A DNA stretch of 35,905 nucleotides from the NCBI GenBank assembly GCA_040507895.1, contig JBEVNX010000240.1:1-35905 (forward strand). The letters run 5' to 3'. The position numbers were made by a program, and so were the translations under genes. Of the stretch, positions 25,143 to 33,010 are shown in pieces. The notes below the pieces were generated by a model, which was not told where the DNA came from, made no database searches, and saw only the letters and a list, made by a program, of their open reading frames with translations. Each line of letters begins with the position of its first letter. Within the stretch, counting starts at the first letter, position 1. The stretch is from JBEVNX01 sp040507895. Lineage in GTDB: Bacteria; Desulfobacterota; Binatia; JACPRU01.

Positions 25143-25990
25143 CGGGCTTTGCCCTCGAAGAAGTCCGATCCGAGCGCGACGCGGCGGACCGAATCCGAAT
25201 CGGTGGGTTGATGGCCGACTCGATGCGCCGGGGCCGGAGCCTCGGCGACGCGGTTCGATAGGCGACCGAGCCCGCTCACCTCGACTTCGACGACGTCGCC
25301 GACGTTCATCGGCCGCGAGTTCTTCGGCGTGCCGGAAAGAATGACGTCGCCCGGCAGCAGCGTAATGAACCGCGACAGGTCGGCCAGGATGTAGTCGATC
25401 GGGAAGATCATCTCCGTCACGGCTCCCTCCTGCACCATGTTCCCGTTCAGATAGGTACGCACCGTGGCCTTGCGCACGTCGACGCCGCGAACGATGCCGG
25501 GACCGATCGGGCAGAAGCCGTCCTGACCCTTGACCCGCAGCATCGAGCCCGCGTCGGTATCGCGATAGTCCTGGCAGCCCACGTCGTTCGCGGACGCGAA
25601 CCCGGCGATCGAGTCCCAAGCCTCGTCGCGACCGACGTTGCGCATCGGCTTGCCGATGATGACGGCGATCTCGCCCTCGTAATTGAGGTACTTGTGCCCG
25701 GCCGGCCGCATCAACGTGCCGCGGTGGGCATTGAGCGCGGTCGTCGGCTTCTGAAAATACGTCGGCGTCTCGAGCTGCGGGGCACGGAACTCCACCCGCC
25801 GCGATTCGTAGTTCAAGTGGATGCAGAGGATCTTCGTCGGGTCGCAGGGCGGCAGATAGACGGCCTCGCGCTCCGCGAGCTGACGGCCGTCGCCGAGCCG
25901 CAGCACGTCACCCTCTGGCTTCACCCACTTTGGTTGGCCCTCGTGAAGGATCCGGCGCCATTCTTCCCTCGCTCCATCGAGTACGCTCAT
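25139..25990 (-). CDS. Fumarylacetoacetate hydrolase (FAH)-family isomerase/decarboxylase
   Basis: A 283-residue FAH-fold enzyme like HpaG or acylpyruvase. The metal-binding residues are visible: E105 and E107 (LNYEGEIAVIIGK) and D136 (ASANDVGCQDYR), followed by KGQDGFCPIGP and LLPGDVILSGTPKNS. In the homoprotocatechuate pathway such proteins decarboxylate and isomerise the oxidised ring-cleavage product. The last 30 residues or so (after GRLSNRV) are a low-complexity tail. The start ATG 25990 has GGAGAGGG upstream. The gene sits 11 bases after the aldehyde dehydrogenase and overlaps the ThDP gene by four, so it is inside a coupled operon. Confidence 0.92.
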   Translation of the reverse strand: MSVLDGAREEWRRILHEGQPKWVKPEGDVLRLGDGRQLAEREAVYLPPCDPTKILCIHLNYESRRVEFRAPQLETPTYFQKPTTALNAHRGTLMRPAGHKYLNYEGEIAVIIGKPMRNVGRDEAWDSIAGFASANDVGCQDYRDTDAGSMLRVKGQDGFCPIGPGIVRGVDVRKATVRTYLNGNMVQEGAVTEMIFPIDYILADLSRFITLLPGDVILSGTPKNSRPMNVGDVVEVEVSGLGRLSNRVAEAPAPAHRVGHQPTDSDSVRRVALGSDFFEGKAR

Positions 25991-26001
25991 CGTCCCTCTC
26001 C

Positions 26002-27453
26002 TCAGGCAAAAGATCCCTTCAACGCCGCGATGTTCTTCACGTCGCAGAAGAAGTCGAAGCTCCAGTTGCCCCCCTCGCGACCGATGCCGGAGTCACGGCT
26101 GCCTCCGAAGGGTGCCGCCAGCTCGCGCACGAAGAAGCAGTTGACCCACACGGTGCCGGCGACCGCGCGATTGGCGAGGCGCATGGCACGCGCCTCGTTC
26201 TTGCTGAAGATCATCGCGGCGAGCCCGTAGCGCGTGCCGTTGGCGAGCTCGATCGCCTCGTCCTCGTCGCGGAAGGTTTGCCAGGTGAGCACGGGGCCGA
26301 ACACCTCTCGCTGCACGATCTCCTGATCTTGTCGGACACTATCGAGAAGCGTCGGCTCGAAGTACAGCTCGCCCGCCTTGTCGCGATGTCCGCCCCACAG
26401 CGGCTTCACGCCGGCCTGGAAGGCCCGCTCGACGAACCCCTCGACACGCGCGAAGTGCTCGGGCGTGATCAGCGGGCCCACGCGTGTCGCTTTGTCACGA
26501 GGATCGCCGACGGTCATGTGCGCGGCCGCCGCGCGAAGCTTCGTTTGAAACGGCTCCGCGACCTCGGCGTCGACGAGGATTCTCGTTCCGGCCAGGCATA
26601 CCTGGCCGGAGTTCAAGTACTGCGCCGCGGCGGTTTGCGCGGCGGCATCGAGATCCGCGTCGGCGCAGACGATGTACGGCGACTTGCCGCCGAGCTCGAA
26701 GCTCACGGGCGTGAGCGAGCGGGCGGTCGACTGTCCGATCAGCTTCGCCGTGTCGGTCGAACCGGTGAAGCTCAACCGGTCGATGTCGGGGTGCGCGGCG
26801 AGCGCCGCTCCCGCTTCCTCGCCCACGCCCTGCACGACGTTCAGCACGCCGGGCGGCACGCCGGCCTCCTTGGCGATGTCGGCCATCAAAGAACAGGTGA
26901 GCGGCGCCCACTCGGGCGGCTTGACGACGACCGCGTTGCCCGCGGCGATCGCGGGACCCACCTTCCAGGTCGTCAACATGAAGGGGGCGTTCCAGGGCGT
27001 GATGAGCGCGGCCACCCCAGAGGGATCGAAGCGCACGTGGTTGACGACCCCGGGCGAGTCGATCGTCTCCGAACCGAGCTTCAGCGCCCAGTCGGCGAAG
27101 AACTCGATGTTGAGCGCAGCCCGAGGCACGACGCGAGCGAGGTTGCCGGTGAGCAGCGAGCCGTTGTCGGCTGTCTCCACCGCGGCGATCTCGGGAAGGT
27201 GGTCGCGGATCTTCTGTGCAAAGCGCTTGAGGATGGGATGGCGCCCTTTCGGTCCGAGCGCCGCCCAACGGGGAAACGCCGCGCGTGCCGCGGAGACCGC
27301 CGCGGCGACTTCTTCCGCGCCGCCCGCGCTGACTTCGGCGAGATGGCGCCCGTCGATCGGCGAACGCACCGGGAACGTACGCTTCGAAGCCAAGCGCTTC
27401 CCGCCGATGAAGTGTGCCGTCGAAATCGCGATGCCTGCTACGTCTGCCGTCAT
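26002..27453 (-). CDS. Aldehyde dehydrogenase (hydroxymuconic semialdehyde dehydrogenase-like)
   Basis: A 483-residue NAD(P)-dependent aldehyde dehydrogenase. The oxyanion asparagine N155 (ITPWNAPF), general base E253 (SFELGGKSPYIV) and nucleophile C286 (NSGQVCLAGTRILV) are all present. The Rossmann motif is FTGSTDTAKLIG. Similarity is to the HpaE/DmpC/XylG group, which oxidises semialdehydes formed by meta ring cleavage. The start ATG overlaps the HpaB-like gene stop by four bases (ATGA). With the extradiol dioxygenase and FAH protein of the same operon it forms the oxidative branch of a meta pathway. Confidence 0.93.
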   Translation of the reverse strand: MTADVAGIAISTAHFIGGKRLASKRTFPVRSPIDGRHLAEVSAGGAEEVAAAVSAARAAFPRWAALGPKGRHPILKRFAQKIRDHLPEIAAVETADNGSLLTGNLARVVPRAALNIEFFADWALKLGSETIDSPGVVNHVRFDPSGVAALITPWNAPFMLTTWKVGPAIAAGNAVVVKPPEWAPLTCSLMADIAKEAGVPPGVLNVVQGVGEEAGAALAAHPDIDRLSFTGSTDTAKLIGQSTARSLTPVSFELGGKSPYIVCADADLDAAAQTAAAQYLNSGQVCLAGTRILVDAEVAEPFQTKLRAAAAHMTVGDPRDKATRVGPLITPEHFARVEGFVERAFQAGVKPLWGGHRDKAGELYFEPTLLDSVRQDQEIVQREVFGPVLTWQTFRDEDEAIELANGTRYGLAAMIFSKNEARAMRLANRAVAGTVWVNCFFVRELAAPFGGSRDSGIGREGGNWSFDFFCDVKNIAALKGSFA

Positions 27454-28955
27454 CTTCTGGCCTCCAGGATCAAGTTGATCTTCTGACCTCCCACGGGAGG
27501 AAGGCTCTCGACAGCCTCGAACTCTTTCCCAAGGATCGCGTCCACGAGCCGCAGCGCCCGGCCCTTCGAAGCGATCGCGTCGGCAATCTGGTAGTTGCGT
27601 GCGCCCGAAGCGAGATAGAAGCGCTCGTAGAGCACGTTTCGGCCTGCCAGCGCGCTGCCGAGGAAGTCCCAGGCGAGGCGGAAGATGCGCGCCCGTTCCT
27701 CGGACCCGGTTTGGTTCGCGCCGCGCAGGTAGCGATCGAGGAGCGGGCGGAGCTTCGCATCGCGAAGCTGCGCTGCGGTCGGAGTGGCGAGCAGATTGTG
27801 GGAGCCGATGAGGGTGAGGATTTCGGCGACGCGGGGAAACCAGGTCGGTAGCGCGGCGCGCAGCGCGGCGAGCGGGCCGCCGTTCGGGAACCATACGCCG
27901 TTGCCGTACTCGAAGGCTTCCGCTTCCGCGCTTTGGATCGCCGCGCGGGCGAACTCCGCGTACGTCCAGATCTCGCCGAGCAACTGCTTGGTCGCCGGTG
28001 AGACGTCGTTGATCGCTTCGGCCATCCGCGTGCCGAGCCCGTAGGCGAATTCGAGCTTGGTTTGCGCGCGAATCATCGTCTGCTGCATGACGTTCGGGTA
28101 CCACCCGGTCATCATCACCCGGTTGTAGACGTCGCGGTCGGCATCGATGAACAGCCGGTCCCGTGGTACCTCCACGTCGTCGAAGATCACGAACGCGTCC
28201 TGTTCGTCGAAGCGACTCGACAGCGGGCGGTCGAAGAGATTGGGTGGAGTCGAGCAGCTGTCACGGCAAAGGAACTTGAGCCCCGGCGTTCCCATCGGAA
28301 TGCAGAACGACAGCGCGTAGGCGTCGGCGCCTTCGGGCAGCGGATGCGCGGGATAGACCGCGAGCTCGTCGGCGAACGGCGCCAGCGTTGCCAGGATCCG
28401 CGCACCGCGCACGACGATGCCGTGCGCGGTGTCGGCCACCTTGTGGAGCGCGACGTCGGTTCCCGGCGCGGGCGCGTCGCCGGTCGCCTTGTCGATGGTG
28501 GGATGGACGATCGTGTGGGTGAGAGAGACGTCCTTGCGGGCGAGGAGCTTCTGATAGGTGACGAGGTTCGAGGCGCCCTGGTCGCTCCCGTTGGCGACCC
28601 ATTCGTCGGCGCGCCCGGCGAAGCCAGCGTATGTGACGTTCATGTAGTCGGGAGTACGGCCCATGAGACCGACGGTGAATTCCGCGGCGCGCTGTAGGCA
28701 GCGGTGACGCCGCTCGAGGTCGGCGCGCGAGCGCGGAATCATGTGGCTCACGTTGATCGGCTCGCCGGTCTCGGGGTCCGGCATCAGGCAGATTTCCGCC
28801 GCCCGGTGCTGCAGGTCGAAGAGCTGCGCGAGCGTCTGCGCCGCGCCCGCGAACGCGGGGTGCGACACGACGTCGGCGACCCGGTCGTCACCGACCCAGA
28901 TCTCGCGCGGCTCGCGAAGGCCCGCCAGAAACTCGCTTCCAGTGCGTGCACCCAC
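27450..28955 (-). CDS. HpaB-family FADH2-dependent phenol hydroxylase
   Basis: The 501-residue large component of a two-component flavin monooxygenase of the 4-hydroxyphenylacetate 3-hydroxylase family inserts an ortho hydroxyl to make a catechol. The hallmark GLMGRTPDYMNVTYAGFAG carries R100 and Y104, the same numbers as the substrate/flavin residues in the Thermus HpaB structure. His147 lies in SLTHTIVHP. Later family motifs are YPNVMQQTMIR and GARNYQIADAI. The start is GTG 28955, placed by GGGGAGG about 9 bases upstream and lying 2 bases after the TetR stop. The open frame extends to 29090 but that part is antisense to TetR. The FADH2 supplier (HpaC-type reductase) is not in the window and must come from elsewhere. 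Confidence 0.92.
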   Translation of the reverse strand: MGARTGSEFLAGLREPREIWVGDDRVADVVSHPAFAGAAQTLAQLFDLQHRAAEICLMPDPETGEPINVSHMIPRSRADLERRHRCLQRAAEFTVGLMGRTPDYMNVTYAGFAGRADEWVANGSDQGASNLVTYQKLLARKDVSLTHTIVHPTIDKATGDAPAPGTDVALHKVADTAHGIVVRGARILATLAPFADELAVYPAHPLPEGADAYALSFCIPMGTPGLKFLCRDSCSTPPNLFDRPLSSRFDEQDAFVIFDDVEVPRDRLFIDADRDVYNRVMMTGWYPNVMQQTMIRAQTKLEFAYGLGTRMAEAINDVSPATKQLLGEIWTYAEFARAAIQSAEAEAFEYGNGVWFPNGGPLAALRAALPTWFPRVAEILTLIGSHNLLATPTAAQLRDAKLRPLLDRYLRGANQTGSEERARIFRLAWDFLGSALAGRNVLYERFYLASGARNYQIADAIASKGRALRLVDAILGKEFEAVESLPPVGGQKINLILEARR

Positions 28956-28957
28956 GG

Positions 28958-29638
28958 TCAGTGACCTCCCCGGGACGCTGCGGCGTGCGCTCGTCGTCGC
29001 CCCGGCGCCCGCAGTCCCTCGAGCTGCAGCGCGAGCGCCGCGCGCAGGGCCTCGTCGCGCCGCTCGGGCGACGCACCGCCTCTCAACCATCGCTGCAACT
29101 GGTAGAAGTAGAGCGCGAAGAGGTTGTCGGCGAGCTCGGCCGGCTCCACGGTCTCGGCGAGCTCGCCGGCAGCCTGCGCCTTTGCCACCAGCCGCGCGAT
29201 GCCGCCCAGCAGAGTCGACATGGTCTCGCCGAGAAGGTGATGGCGGTCCTCGACGAAGGGCAGCTCCTTGACGAACACCCGGGCCAATCCAGGGTCCTGC
29301 TCATGGTGCGCGATCAGCGCGCCGAAGACCCGCAAGAGCTGCTCGAGCAACCCGCCCGCGGCGGCCATGACGAAGGCCTCGTCGATGACGCTGCGCATGT
29401 CCTCGGCGAAGATCGACACCAGCAGGTCCTCTTTCTTGCCGGTGTACAGGAAGAGCGTGCCCGCGCCGACGTCGGCGGCCTCGGCGATCTCGCGAGTGGT
29501 GGCCCGCTCGAAACCCTTGCGCGCGAAGAGCCGGCGTGCCGCGCGCAAGATTCTCTCCTGTTTGTCGCGCTTGTTGCGCTCGCGTCGGGAAGAAGCGTCC
29601 GGGGCCGATGGGCTCCGACGGCGACTCGGACTCGGCAT
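28958..29638 (-). CDS. TetR-family regulator leading the hydroxylase operon
   Basis: A 226-residue TetR protein. The HTH reads RDKQERILRAARRLFARKGF, then TREIAEAADVGAGTLFLYTG with the KKEDLL continuation. LFLYTGKK replaces the more common LYYHFPSK. The start is chosen as ATG 29638, because the alternative ATG at 29656 lies inside a palindrome that looks like its own operator. It is first in the minus-strand operon, only 2 bases from the HpaB-like gene. It is divergent from the acyl-CoA dehydrogenase gene, with about 200 bases between. It probably represses both directions in the absence of an aromatic or acyl-CoA effector; the effector is unknown. Confidence 0.88.
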   Translation of the reverse strand: MPSPSRRRSPSAPDASSRRERNKRDKQERILRAARRLFARKGFERATTREIAEAADVGAGTLFLYTGKKEDLLVSIFAEDMRSVIDEAFVMAAAGGLLEQLLRVFGALIAHHEQDPGLARVFVKELPFVEDRHHLLGETMSTLLGGIARLVAKAQAAGELAETVEPAELADNLFALYFYQLQRWLRGGASPERRDEALRAALALQLEGLRAPGRRRAHAAASRGGH

Positions 29639-29643
29639 TGTTC

Positions 29644-29664
29644 TGAGCGTGCTCATTTATGAGC
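29644..29664. promoter_or_regulatory. Overlapping palindromes at the TetR start, candidate operator
   Basis: Two perfect inverted repeats share a half-site: TGAGC-GT-GCTCA (29644-29655) and GCTCAT-TT-ATGAGC (29651-29664). They lie directly upstream of the preferred TetR start (29638), in the divergent promoter region facing the acyl-CoA dehydrogenase gene. Overlapping half-sites of this kind suit two TetR dimers on opposite faces of DNA. Binding is inferred. Confidence 0.55.
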
Positions 29665-29834
29665 CGGCCCGGATTTACGTCGGCGAGTCGCTCGATGTCA
29701 AGGAAATTCTTCGGCACGAAACCCGGCGAGCGCGCCGAGCCCTGCCGCGCAAAGCACCTCGTTGCATTGTCCGGGCTCTGATGATCGTCTGCGGGGTCGA
29801 CCTGCACTGGAGGAACGCAGAAGGAGGCACTCTC

Positions 29835-31133
29835 ATGGCGTGGGACTTCGAGACTGAGCCGGAATTTCAGAAGGAGCTCGATTGGATCGAGCGATTCGTG
29901 CGCGAGGAGGTCGAGCCGCTCGATCACGTGCTCGGCAATCCGTACGACGTACGCGACCCCGCCCGCAACGCGCTGGTTCGGCCGCTGCAGGCCGAAGTCA
30001 AGCGCCGCAAGCTCTGGGCATGCCATCTCGGGCCCGAGCTTGGCGGCCAGGGCTACGGTCAGGTGAAGCTCGCGCTGATGAACGAGATTCTCGGTCGCGC
30101 GCGTTTCGCACCGATCGTCTTCGGCTGCCAAGCGCCCGACTCCGGCAACGCCGAGATCCTCGCGCACTACGGCACGGAGGAGCAGAAGAAGCGCTTCCTC
30201 CGACCGCTGCTCGACAACGAGATCGTGTCCTGCTTCTCGATGACCGAGCCGCAGGGCGGCGCAGATCCCAAGGTCTTCGAGACCAAGGCCGAGCTCGTCG
30301 GCGACCAGTGGGTACTGAACGGCGAGAAGTGGTTCTCATCGAACGCGCACGTGGCTTCCTTCCTGATCGTCATGGCCATCACGGATCCCGAGGCTTCGCC
30401 CTACGAGCGCATGTCGATGTTCATCGTGCCGAAGGAGACCCCCGGCTTCTCCATCCTGCGCAACATGGCCGTCGGCCTCCACGAAGGCGAGGGCAGTCAC
30501 GCCTACGTTCGCTACGAGGATGTGCGCGTCCCGCGCGACTACATGCTTGGGCCCCGCGGCGGCGCGTTCGTGGTCGCGCAGACGCGCCTCGGCGGCGGGC
30601 GCATCCATCACGCCATGCGTACGATCGGTCAGGTTCGCAAGGCCTTCGACATGATGTGCGAGCGCGTATTGTCACGGACCACGCAGGGATCGCTGCTGGC
30701 GGATAAACAGATGGTGCAGGAGAAAATTGCCGACTCGTGGATGGAGATCGAGCAGTTCCGTCTGCTGGTGCTGCGCACGGCGTGGCGGATCGACCGCTAC
30801 AAGGACTACCGCAACGTGCGAAAGGACATCGCGGCGGTGAAGGCGCTGATGCCGAAAGTGTTCCACGACGTGGCGGCGAGGGCGCTTCACCTGCACGGCT
30901 CGCTCGGCGCCACGCAGGAGATGCCCTTCGTGGAGCAGGTGATTCAGAGCTTCCACATGGGCCTCGCCGACGGTCCGACCGAGGTCCACAAGATCACCGT
31001 GGCGCGCCAGGTGCTGCGCGACTATCGCGCCACCACGGATCTCTTCCCGACGCAGCACTTGCCGAAGATTCGCGAGGCGGCGGTCCGCAAATACGCCGAC
31101 CGCATCGAAAGGGAGGTGCGGGCGCATTCCTGA
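29835..31133 (+). CDS. Acyl-CoA dehydrogenase, ACAD10/11-like
   Basis: A 432-residue acyl-CoA dehydrogenase. ATG 29835 is supported by AAGGAGG at 29821-29827. Family motifs are FGCQAPDSGNAEILAHYGTE, CFSMTEPQGGADPKVFETKA, VLNGEKWFSSNA and the C-terminal LHLHGSLGATQEMPFVEQ. Where medium-chain enzymes have the catalytic Glu (YEGT), it reads ADGPTEVHK with Asp379, as in ACAD10/11-type proteins. Those proteins handle unusual, for example hydroxylated or bulky, acyl-CoAs. It is divergent from the TetR/HpaB operon and begins a plus-strand set with the LigD-like gene one base after its stop. A role in side-chain degradation of the aromatic substrate is plausible but inferred. Confidence 0.92.
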   Translation: MAWDFETEPEFQKELDWIERFVREEVEPLDHVLGNPYDVRDPARNALVRPLQAEVKRRKLWACHLGPELGGQGYGQVKLALMNEILGRARFAPIVFGCQAPDSGNAEILAHYGTEEQKKRFLRPLLDNEIVSCFSMTEPQGGADPKVFETKAELVGDQWVLNGEKWFSSNAHVASFLIVMAITDPEASPYERMSMFIVPKETPGFSILRNMAVGLHEGEGSHAYVRYEDVRVPRDYMLGPRGGAFVVAQTRLGGGRIHHAMRTIGQVRKAFDMMCERVLSRTTQGSLLADKQMVQEKIADSWMEIEQFRLLVLRTAWRIDRYKDYRNVRKDIAAVKALMPKVFHDVAARALHLHGSLGATQEMPFVEQVIQSFHMGLADGPTEVHKITVARQVLRDYRATTDLFPTQHLPKIREAAVRKYADRIEREVRAHS

Positions 31134-31134
31134 G

Positions 31135-31845
31135 ATGCCGCTCAAGGAATACCGCAGGAAGCGGCGCTTCGGCGTCACCCCGGAGCCGAGGGGGAAGGTC
31201 GCTCCGCGAGGCCGCCCGGCCAAGCCTCTCGCCTTCGTCGTCCAGAAGCATCGTGCGACTGCCCTTCACTATGATTTCCGTCTCGAGTGGAAGGGCGTGA
31301 TGCTCTCGTGGGCGGTGCCGCGAGGTCCTTCCTATGACCCGACGGTGAAGCGACTCGCCATGCAGGTCGAGGATCATCCGATGGAGTACAACGGGTTCGA
31401 GGGGATCATTCCGGCCGGCGAATACGGCGGTGGGACGGTGATGATCTGGGACCGAGGAACGTGGACGCCGCAGAGCTCGGACGTCGACGCCGCGCTCTCC
31501 AGAGGTGAGCTCAAGTTCTCGCTCGACGGGGGCAAGCTGCGGGGCTCGTGGGTGCTCGTACGCACCCGGCCGCGGCAGGGCGAGTCGAAGTCGGCCTGGC
31601 TGCTGCTCAAGCACCGCGATGAATGGGCGAGCAAGGAGGACATCGCCGAGCTTGCGCCTCGCTCGATCGTGTCGGATCGGCTGCTGATCGAGATCGCGCG
31701 CGACGAAGGGGGTGACATGCGGAAGGCGGCCGATGGAGATCCCCCCGGGCTGCTGCGTGAGATTCTAGCCAATCCGAAGCTGCTCTCTCCTCCCAAGAGA
31801 GGCAAAAGGAAGTCGGTGTGGCACTCGAACCGAGCGATGTCCTGA
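31135..31845 (+). CDS. Stand-alone LigD-type DNA 3'-phosphoesterase
   Basis: A 236-residue protein equal to the phosphoesterase (PE) module of DNA ligase D, which trims 3'-phosphate and 3'-ribonucleotide ends during bacterial end joining. The active-site residues are all present: His39, His45, Asp47 and Arg49 in VVQKHRATALHYDFRLEW, His81 in VEDHPMEY, and Glu89 in FEGIIPAGEYGGG. They lie three residues from the Pseudomonas LigD PE numbering (H42, H48, D50, R52, H84). The C-terminal 70 residues resemble the hinge that joins PE to the ligase domain in LigD, ending SVWHSNR, but no ligase or polymerase domain follows. ATG 31135 is one base after the acyl-CoA dehydrogenase stop, so it is co-transcribed with a catabolic gene, an unexpected setting. 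Confidence 0.93.
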   Translation: MPLKEYRRKRRFGVTPEPRGKVAPRGRPAKPLAFVVQKHRATALHYDFRLEWKGVMLSWAVPRGPSYDPTVKRLAMQVEDHPMEYNGFEGIIPAGEYGGGTVMIWDRGTWTPQSSDVDAALSRGELKFSLDGGKLRGSWVLVRTRPRQGESKSAWLLLKHRDEWASKEDIAELAPRSIVSDRLLIEIARDEGGDMRKAADGDPPGLLREILANPKLLSPPKRGKRKSVWHSNRAMS

Positions 31846-31940
31846 CGGTTCATGCGAGAGACGGCGAAACGAGCTTTCGGGGTTGCTGGCTTGAATTCGA
31901 AGCCCCGGGTCGAATCGATGCTCGTCGGGCGAGCTTCGCG

Positions 31941-32729
31941 GTGACCGTCTCGCGCGGAACCGTGGCGATGCTCGCCGAGCGTGTCGAAGAGGCGCAACGC
32001 CATGCCGCGGCGATCGCCAAGCTGACAGACGAGTTCCCGGACCTCACGATCGAGGACGGATACGCGGTTCAGGACGAGCTTCGGCGCCGCACGCTGGCGC
32101 GCGGCCATCGGCTCCTCGGGTTCAAAGCCGGCCTCACGTCGCAGGCGAAGATGTCCCAGGTGGGAGTGAACGCGCCGATCGTCGGCTTTCTCGCGAGCGA
32201 CGGCTTGCGAGCGGAGGACAGCACGATTCCGGTTTCCGAGCTCATCCATCCGAGAGTCGAAGCCGAGATCGCGTTCGTCACCCGGGAAGCGCTGCACGGC
32301 CCCGGCTGCGACCGCGAGCGGGTACTCCGGGCGACGGAGTTCGTCTTGCCGGCTTTGGAGATCATCGATTCACGCTTTGCAGGGTTCCGCTTCGACCTAC
32401 CCAGCGTGGTCGCCGACAACACCTCGGCCGCGCGATACGTCACCGGAAGACGGCGGCCCGACGCGAGTGCCTTGGATCTGGGCGCCCTCCACGTCGTGCT
32501 CGAAAAGAACGGCGAGGTCGTCGCCCGAGCCGTCTCGGCGGCCGTGCTCGATCATCCGGCAAACGCGGTTGCGATGATCGTGAATCATTTGGCGGCGCGT
32601 GGCGAGGAGTTGCCTGCCGGCAGCCTCGTCATGAGCGGTGGCATCACCGAGGCGGTCGCGGTCGCCGCGGGAGATGTCGTCACGGCGCGCATCGATGAGC
32701 TCGGCAGCGTCTCGGTGCGCTTCGCCTGA
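31941..32729 (+). CDS. 4-oxalocrotonate decarboxylase / 2-keto-4-pentenoate hydratase-family protein
   Basis: A roughly 262-residue enzyme of the DmpH/XylI/NahK group. Motifs are AKLTDEFPDLTIEDGYAVQD, KAGLTSQAKMSQVGVNAPIV, LIHPRVEAEIAFVTREALHG, EIIDSRFAGFRFDLPSVVAD and GSLVMSGGITEAVAV. The E-x-E pair in EAEIAF binds the divalent metal. The close match through the NTSAARYVTGRRRPDASALD region favours the decarboxylase over the hydratase, which are related and often partner each other. The start is uncertain: GTG 31941 gives the usual length of about 263; ATG 31968 would give 253. The open frame reaches back to 31818 over the LigD-like gene end. It supplies a meta-pathway step complementary to the opposite operon. 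Confidence 0.9.
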   Translation: MTVSRGTVAMLAERVEEAQRHAAAIAKLTDEFPDLTIEDGYAVQDELRRRTLARGHRLLGFKAGLTSQAKMSQVGVNAPIVGFLASDGLRAEDSTIPVSELIHPRVEAEIAFVTREALHGPGCDRERVLRATEFVLPALEIIDSRFAGFRFDLPSVVADNTSAARYVTGRRRPDASALDLGALHVVLEKNGEVVARAVSAAVLDHPANAVAMIVNHLAARGEELPAGSLVMSGGITEAVAVAAGDVVTARIDELGSVSVRFA

Positions 32730-32949
32730 GTGGCAGCATACTACGAGGAGGAGATCGAATGGCTGTTCAGGGACGAGTACGACCACCATTCGATCGTGCT
32801 GCGCGAGGCCGACCAGCCGGGCTGTGACTACTTCACGTTCAAGGCGGCCGGTTACGCCGACGATCATCTGGGATGCGGCCGAGCTCGGGAACGCGATCCT
32901 CGCTCAAGGCAACACCCCTCGCGAGTCGTTCCTGAACGTGCTCGCGTGA
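32730..32949 (+). pseudogene. Small acidic protein gene with apparent frameshift
   Basis: A GTG immediately after the upstream TGA starts MAAYYEEEIEWLFRDEYDHH, then SIVLREADQPGCDYFTFKAA and GYADD. Near 32862-32870 the coding character jumps one frame to IIWDAAELGNAILAQGNTPR followed by ESFLNVLA, stopping at 32949. The combined product would be about 73 residues, acidic and helical. Left in the first frame, the ORF continues as an Arg-rich tail to 33014, overlapping the SDR start by ATGA. No family is recognised. The break may be a sequencing error, since both halves look well preserved. Confidence 0.5.
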
Positions 32950-33010
32950 TCGTGTCCTTTCGGTCGCAGAAGGCTGCCTCGCTCGCGCGTCGCGGCCATG
33001 GAGAAGAATC

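Noticed and set aside
28956..29090. 45-residue extension of the HpaB-like protein
   Set aside because: Arg/Ala-rich and antisense to the TetR 3' end; a strong ribosome binding site points to GTG 28955.
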